NCBI RefSeq assembly: GCF_900764565.1
Contig: NZ_CAAFOM010000034.1
Location: 1 to 9,309, forward strand
DNA: 9,309 nucleotides
Origin: an uncultured Catenibacterium sp.
GTDB taxonomy: Bacteria > Bacillota_I > Bacilli_A > Erysipelotrichales > Coprobacillaceae
Reading direction: 5' to 3'
Under the pieces are notes generated by a model. That model worked only from the letters and a program-made list of their open reading frames with translations, did no database searches and was not told the origin of the DNA. A program made the position numbers and the translations under genes. This document shows, in pieces, positions 6,779-9,309 of the stretch (the first letter of the stretch is position 1; each line of letters opens with the position of its first letter).

Positions 6779-7590
6779 TATACAACTCCAACTGTTTTTA
6801 ACACAATACAAATAACCATTAGAGCGATAATGATAAGTGGAGCATGTTTACCATTTGTTTTCTTTAAAATTCTATAAACAATAACTGTAACTAATAATCC
6901 AAGGAAGCCAGGCATAACCTTATTAAATAAATCCTGTAATTTAATAACGTTCTTAGCAGCTCCAAATTCAAGAAGTACATTGATCTTAACTACTGATGCA
7001 ATTAAAGCACCTACAACCATTAATCCAACTACGTTAGCAATATTAGTAACTCTCTGTAAAACTCCACCTCCAGCTTCGTTTACTAAGTCCATACCTTTCT
7101 TGTAACCTAAATGGATTCCATAATACTTAGTAGCAACGTTCACAATATTATATAGTAAGAACATTAGGATTGGACCTAATACGCTACCATTTAATGCTAA
7201 AGCAGCACCAATACTACCACAAATTGGTAACCAAGTGAACTTTAGTACACTATCACCAATACCAGCTAAAGGACCCATTAAACCTGTCTTAACAGAAGTA
7301 ACTACATCCTTTTCATCTTCATTAGTACTTTCTTCAATAGCTGCTGCAACACCTAAAATTAAAGCATCACTATTAACGTGAGAGTTGAAGAACTTTAAGT
7401 GTCTCTTCATTGCTTCAACTTTTTCTTCTTTTGGTCTGTCTTTATATAGTCTTTCTAAAACAGGAACAAAACTTGATAAGAAACCGATAGCCTGCATAGA
7501 TTCAAAGTTATTTGTAACGTTTAAAACCTGCATACGCCAGAATACTCTGTCTAGATCTTTTTTAGTGATCTTGTTTGTTGTCTTTTCCAT
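6778..7590 (-). CDS. PTS mannose/fructose/sorbose-family transporter subunit IID
   Basis: A 270-residue membrane protein of the ManZ/IID type, the second integral subunit that with IIC forms the sugar channel of mannose-family PTS transporters. The N-terminal cytoplasmic segment has the hallmark FWRMQVLNVTNNFESMQAIGF followed by a helical region, then the conserved GLMGPLAGIGDS (residues 103-114). Hydrophobic segments follow at about 122-150 and 185-205, with further ones in the last 45 residues. Length is normal. Its ATG overlaps the IIC stop by one base (TAATG) and its own stop overlaps the phosphatase start the same way. The chain of overlaps suggests IIC, IID and the phosphatase are made in matched amounts. 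Sugar specificity cannot be read from this subunit. Confidence 0.93.
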   Translation of the reverse strand: MEKTTNKITKKDLDRVFWRMQVLNVTNNFESMQAIGFLSSFVPVLERLYKDRPKEEKVEAMKRHLKFFNSHVNSDALILGVAAAIEESTNEDEKDVVTSVKTGLMGPLAGIGDSVLKFTWLPICGSIGAALALNGSVLGPILMFLLYNIVNVATKYYGIHLGYKKGMDLVNEAGGGVLQRVTNIANVVGLMVVGALIASVVKINVLLEFGAAKNVIKLQDLFNKVMPGFLGLLVTVIVYRILKKTNGKHAPLIIIALMVICIVLKTVGVV

Positions 7591-8360
7591 TATAAATCAA
7601 ATTCTCCTTCATCTTCTGTATTTGCTTCACTTACTGTCACAGTTGGCTTAGTGATAGCATAGTCATAGATTAATGCGATTGGTAAAGCAATTAATGTAAT
7701 TGGTAATACTGATAAGTTTAAATAAACAGCTAATGCGAAACCAGCAATTAGGAATGTCCATAATTCTGCTTTCTTGATCATCATTAACATTAATAAACCA
7801 ATACCAACTGAAGGGATAACTGATCCAGCTACTTTTAATCCACCCATGATATTTGCAGGTAATGCAGCAACGATTGTATCAATAACTCCAGCACCTAAAT
7901 AAATAGCGATGAATGTTGGCACTGCTCTAATTAAGAAAGCAATAACCATTGGAATATAGTTTAATCTGAAAATCTTACTAAAATCTCCGCTTTCAGCTGC
8001 TTTTTCAGCAATTGGATTTAATGCCACAATACCAGTTCTATAAATAACTAATAACTGCTGAGCTAAGATTGATGTTGGCACAGCTAATGCAACTGCTACT
8101 TCTGTTCCTCCAGAAGCGATACCTAATGCTGTTCCGATACAAGTACCAGAAATCATATCAGGAGCAGAGTAAGCACCTACGTTACCTACACCCATCCACA
8201 TTACTTCAAGTGTTGCTCCAATCATTAAACCTGCCTGTAAATTACCCATAATTAATCCAACTACTGGAGCAATTAACAATGGTCTTCTTAACATCTGTGT
8301 TCCAATATCATCAATAGCACAAAGACCTGCCCAGATAGCTACTAATAAAGCACTAGTCAT
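7590..8360 (-). CDS. PTS mannose/fructose/sorbose-family transporter subunit IIC
   Basis: A 256-residue polytopic membrane protein of the ManY/IIC (EII-Sor) type that binds and translocates the sugar together with IID. It has many hydrophobic helices and the family stretches RRPLLIAPVVGLIMGNLQAG (residues 25-44) and LEVMWMGVGNVGAYSAPD (51-68), typical of the substrate-binding core. The last 20 residues are acidic and cytoplasmic. The start has AAGGAGG (complement of 8371-8377) ten bases upstream and lies two bases after the IIB stop. Family membership is clear. The specific sugar (mannose, fructose, sorbose, an amino sugar or a glycated amino acid) is not determinable, and no catabolic gene nearby gives a hint. 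Confidence 0.93.
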   Translation of the reverse strand: MTSALLVAIWAGLCAIDDIGTQMLRRPLLIAPVVGLIMGNLQAGLMIGATLEVMWMGVGNVGAYSAPDMISGTCIGTALGIASGGTEVAVALAVPTSILAQQLLVIYRTGIVALNPIAEKAAESGDFSKIFRLNYIPMVIAFLIRAVPTFIAIYLGAGVIDTIVAALPANIMGGLKVAGSVIPSVGIGLLMLMMIKKAELWTFLIAGFALAVYLNLSVLPITLIALPIALIYDYAITKPTVTVSEANTEDEGEFDL

Positions 8361-8362
8361 CT

Positions 8363-8830
8363 TTAAATAACCTCCTTAATATCTTTCTTTTCATCATTTG
8401 GTACCATCTGAATAGTTACATCGATACCTTTTTCTAATAATTCTTTAAATGCTGCTTCTTCTTCTGGTGTTACAGATAAAGCCTTTGTTAACTGTTTTCT
8501 TCCTTCCTGATATCTCATACCGCCGATATTTAAACCAGGAATTTCTACACCATAATTAACTAGTTCTAATACATCAATACTGTTTGTAAATAATAACATT
8601 GTTCTTTTCTTAATTGGCTGCTTCTTAGTAATATCAGCAAACTGCTTTACTCCAAATGCATGTACTTTAATTCCAGCAGGAGCTGCCATTGCTAAAATAT
8701 TCTTCTGAATTTTATCGCCTGCTACTTTATCATTAACAACAATAATTGATTCAATATTTTTAACATTTACCCAAGTAGTAACAACCTGTCCATGAATTAA
8801 ACGGTCGTCTATTCTACAAAATACAATCAT
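8363..8830 (-). CDS. PTS mannose/fructose/sorbose-family subunit IIB
   Basis: Cytoplasmic IIB component that takes phosphate from IIA and passes it to the incoming sugar. The active-site motif RIDDRLIHGQ is intact; its histidine is residue 13 counted from this start. The C-terminal half keeps the IIB fold, with LNIGGMRYQEGRKQLTKA. Two ATGs lie close together: 8836 would give 157 residues and 8830 gives 155. The strong AGGAGGA (complement of 8839-8845) is only two bases from the first but eight bases from the second, so 8830 is chosen. The gene overlaps the 3' end of the IIA gene by 17 bases, and its ribosome binding site lies inside the IIA reading frame. It is followed two bases later by IIC. 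Confidence 0.92.
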   Translation of the reverse strand: MIVFCRIDDRLIHGQVVTTWVNVKNIESIIVVNDKVAGDKIQKNILAMAAPAGIKVHAFGVKQFADITKKQPIKKRTMLLFTNSIDVLELVNYGVEIPGLNIGGMRYQEGRKQLTKALSVTPEEEAAFKELLEKGIDVTIQMVPNDEKKDIKEVI

Positions 8831-9248
8831 CTTCATCTTCCTCCTGATTAAATGAACTATTATCTAAAATTGTCATACCATTCTTATAGGCTGCTTTTAA
8901 TACTTCTTCAATCTGATCAACTGATTTATCTCTATTAAATGCACATTCTAATAACATTGGTAAATTTAAACCTGAGCAAACAACTACATTTTCCATACTT
9001 AATAAGTTAAGTGCTAAGTTCATTGGTGAACCGCCAACAATATCAGTAAATACCACTAAACCAGCTGATGTATCTAAACCTTCGATTTTCTTGAACATCT
9101 GTTCCTTTAAATCATCAATCTGATCATCAATGTGAACACCTAAAGTTGCATAGTTATCCTGCTTACCAATAATTAATTCAGCGCTCTTAATAATTTCTGT
9201 TGCAAAATCACCATGACTCATCAATAATAATGCTGCTTTGTTTCCCAT
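8814..9248 (-). CDS. PTS mannose-family subunit IIA
   Basis: A 144-residue cytoplasmic phosphocarrier of the EIIA-Man type, which accepts phosphate from HPr and hands it to IIB. The active-site histidine is His12 in LLLMSHGDFA, and the conserved FTDIVGGSP (residues 67-75, Asp69) supports the active site. The protein ends in a strongly acidic tail, EEDEDDCIL. Its codons are the same DNA that holds the Shine-Dalgarno and start codon of the IIB gene, so the tail may simply follow from that overlap. IIA and IIB are separate polypeptides here, unlike the fused ManX of E. coli. The start has GAGGAGG (complement of 9254-9260) five bases upstream. It is the first operon gene visible; only 61 bases of upstream DNA are in the window, so the operon promoter may lie outside. 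Confidence 0.93.
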   Translation of the reverse strand: MGNKAALLLMSHGDFATEIIKSAELIIGKQDNYATLGVHIDDQIDDLKEQMFKKIEGLDTSAGLVVFTDIVGGSPMNLALNLLSMENVVVCSGLNLPMLLECAFNRDKSVDQIEEVLKAAYKNGMTILDNSSFNQEEDEDDCIL

Positions 9249-9275
9249 AATTTCCTCCTCTTTTCATTTATGTTT

Positions 9276-9285
9276 TTCACGTGAA
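9276..9285. promoter_or_regulatory. Perfect 10-bp palindrome upstream of the PTS operon
   Basis: TTCACGTGAA is a perfect inverted repeat centred about 32 bases upstream of the IIA start codon and upstream of its ribosome binding site. It could be an operator for the operon's own regulator or another factor. It does not match the CcpA cre consensus well. A single ten-base palindrome can arise by chance, so this is only a candidate. No convincing -10/-35 pair is seen between it and the gene. Confidence 0.3.
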
Positions 9286-9309
9286 TACATCTTTTTCTAA
9301 GCTCACATA

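Noticed and set aside
6779..6811. An 11-residue N-terminal extension of the phosphatase starting at 6811.
   Set aside because: Initiation context is poor and it would overlap IID by 34 bases. The ATG at 6778 has GGAG at good spacing and a TAATG junction like the one between IIC and IID.
7385..7651. A plus-strand frame of 88 codons across the IIC/IID junction.
   Set aside because: It is antisense to two clear PTS genes, and its hydrophobic, leucine-rich ending is the mirror of their codons.
8069..8251. A plus-strand frame of 60 codons inside the IIC gene.
   Set aside because: It is antisense to IIC, is Leu/Gln-rich as expected for the complement of Ala/Ser-rich codons, and has no ribosome binding site.
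1..9309. tRNA or rRNA genes, CRISPR arrays, insertion sequences or phage genes.
   Set aside because: I saw no cloverleaf-like sequence, no regularly spaced repeats, no transposase or integrase motifs, and no terminal inverted repeats of IS type on either strand.

Overview
The window is AT-rich, low-GC Gram-positive-type DNA. It has strong AGGAGG-type ribosome binding sites, tight co-directional operons, a mannose-family PTS, a PRD-type regulator and a GGGtGRT-family protein. Together these suggest an anaerobic, probably gut-associated Bacillota, perhaps an Erysipelotrichia or Clostridia member. That placement is inferred from gene content and style; no rRNA or other phylogenetic marker is present.

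Left part, plus strand (1-1170). The window opens inside the 3' end of a GGGtGRT-family gene that ends in a rho-independent terminator. A MazG-like nucleotide pyrophosphohydrolase gene starts only a few bases after that terminator and ends inside a second, longer hairpin terminator. Next comes an autonomous 55-codon gene at 920-1087 with its own extended -10 promoter and a near-perfect Shine-Dalgarno. Its product looks like the C-terminal part of a small type II antitoxin, but no toxin gene accompanies it. It is closed by a hairpin that is a near-copy of the one after the MazG gene. This second hairpin probably terminates transcription from both sides, because a convergent gene ends at the same place.

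Middle part, minus strand (1171-2455). A secreted SGNH/GDSL hydrolase with a signal peptide and intact catalytic blocks is transcribed on its own from an extended -10 promoter.

Right part, minus strand (2563-9309). Seven genes are packed head to tail with gaps or overlaps of at most about 20 bases. In transcription order they are: PTS mannose-family IIA, IIB, IIC and IID, a PTP-like tyrosine/dual-specificity phosphatase, a multidomain HTH-PRD regulator, and an exported TPR-DUF218 protein. A terminator follows the last gene. The upstream end of the unit lies at or beyond the right edge. The transporter appears complete: IIA has His12, IIB has the RIDDRLIHGQ motif, and both membrane subunits are present. 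No sugar-catabolic enzyme is encoded in the window. Instead the transporter is tied by a TAATG stop/start overlap to a protein phosphatase, and then to a regulator in which the usual phosphorylatable PRD histidines and EIIB cysteine seem to be missing. This transporter-phosphatase-regulator-exported protein unit is the most unusual part of the window. Its substrate and purpose cannot be read from sequence alone.
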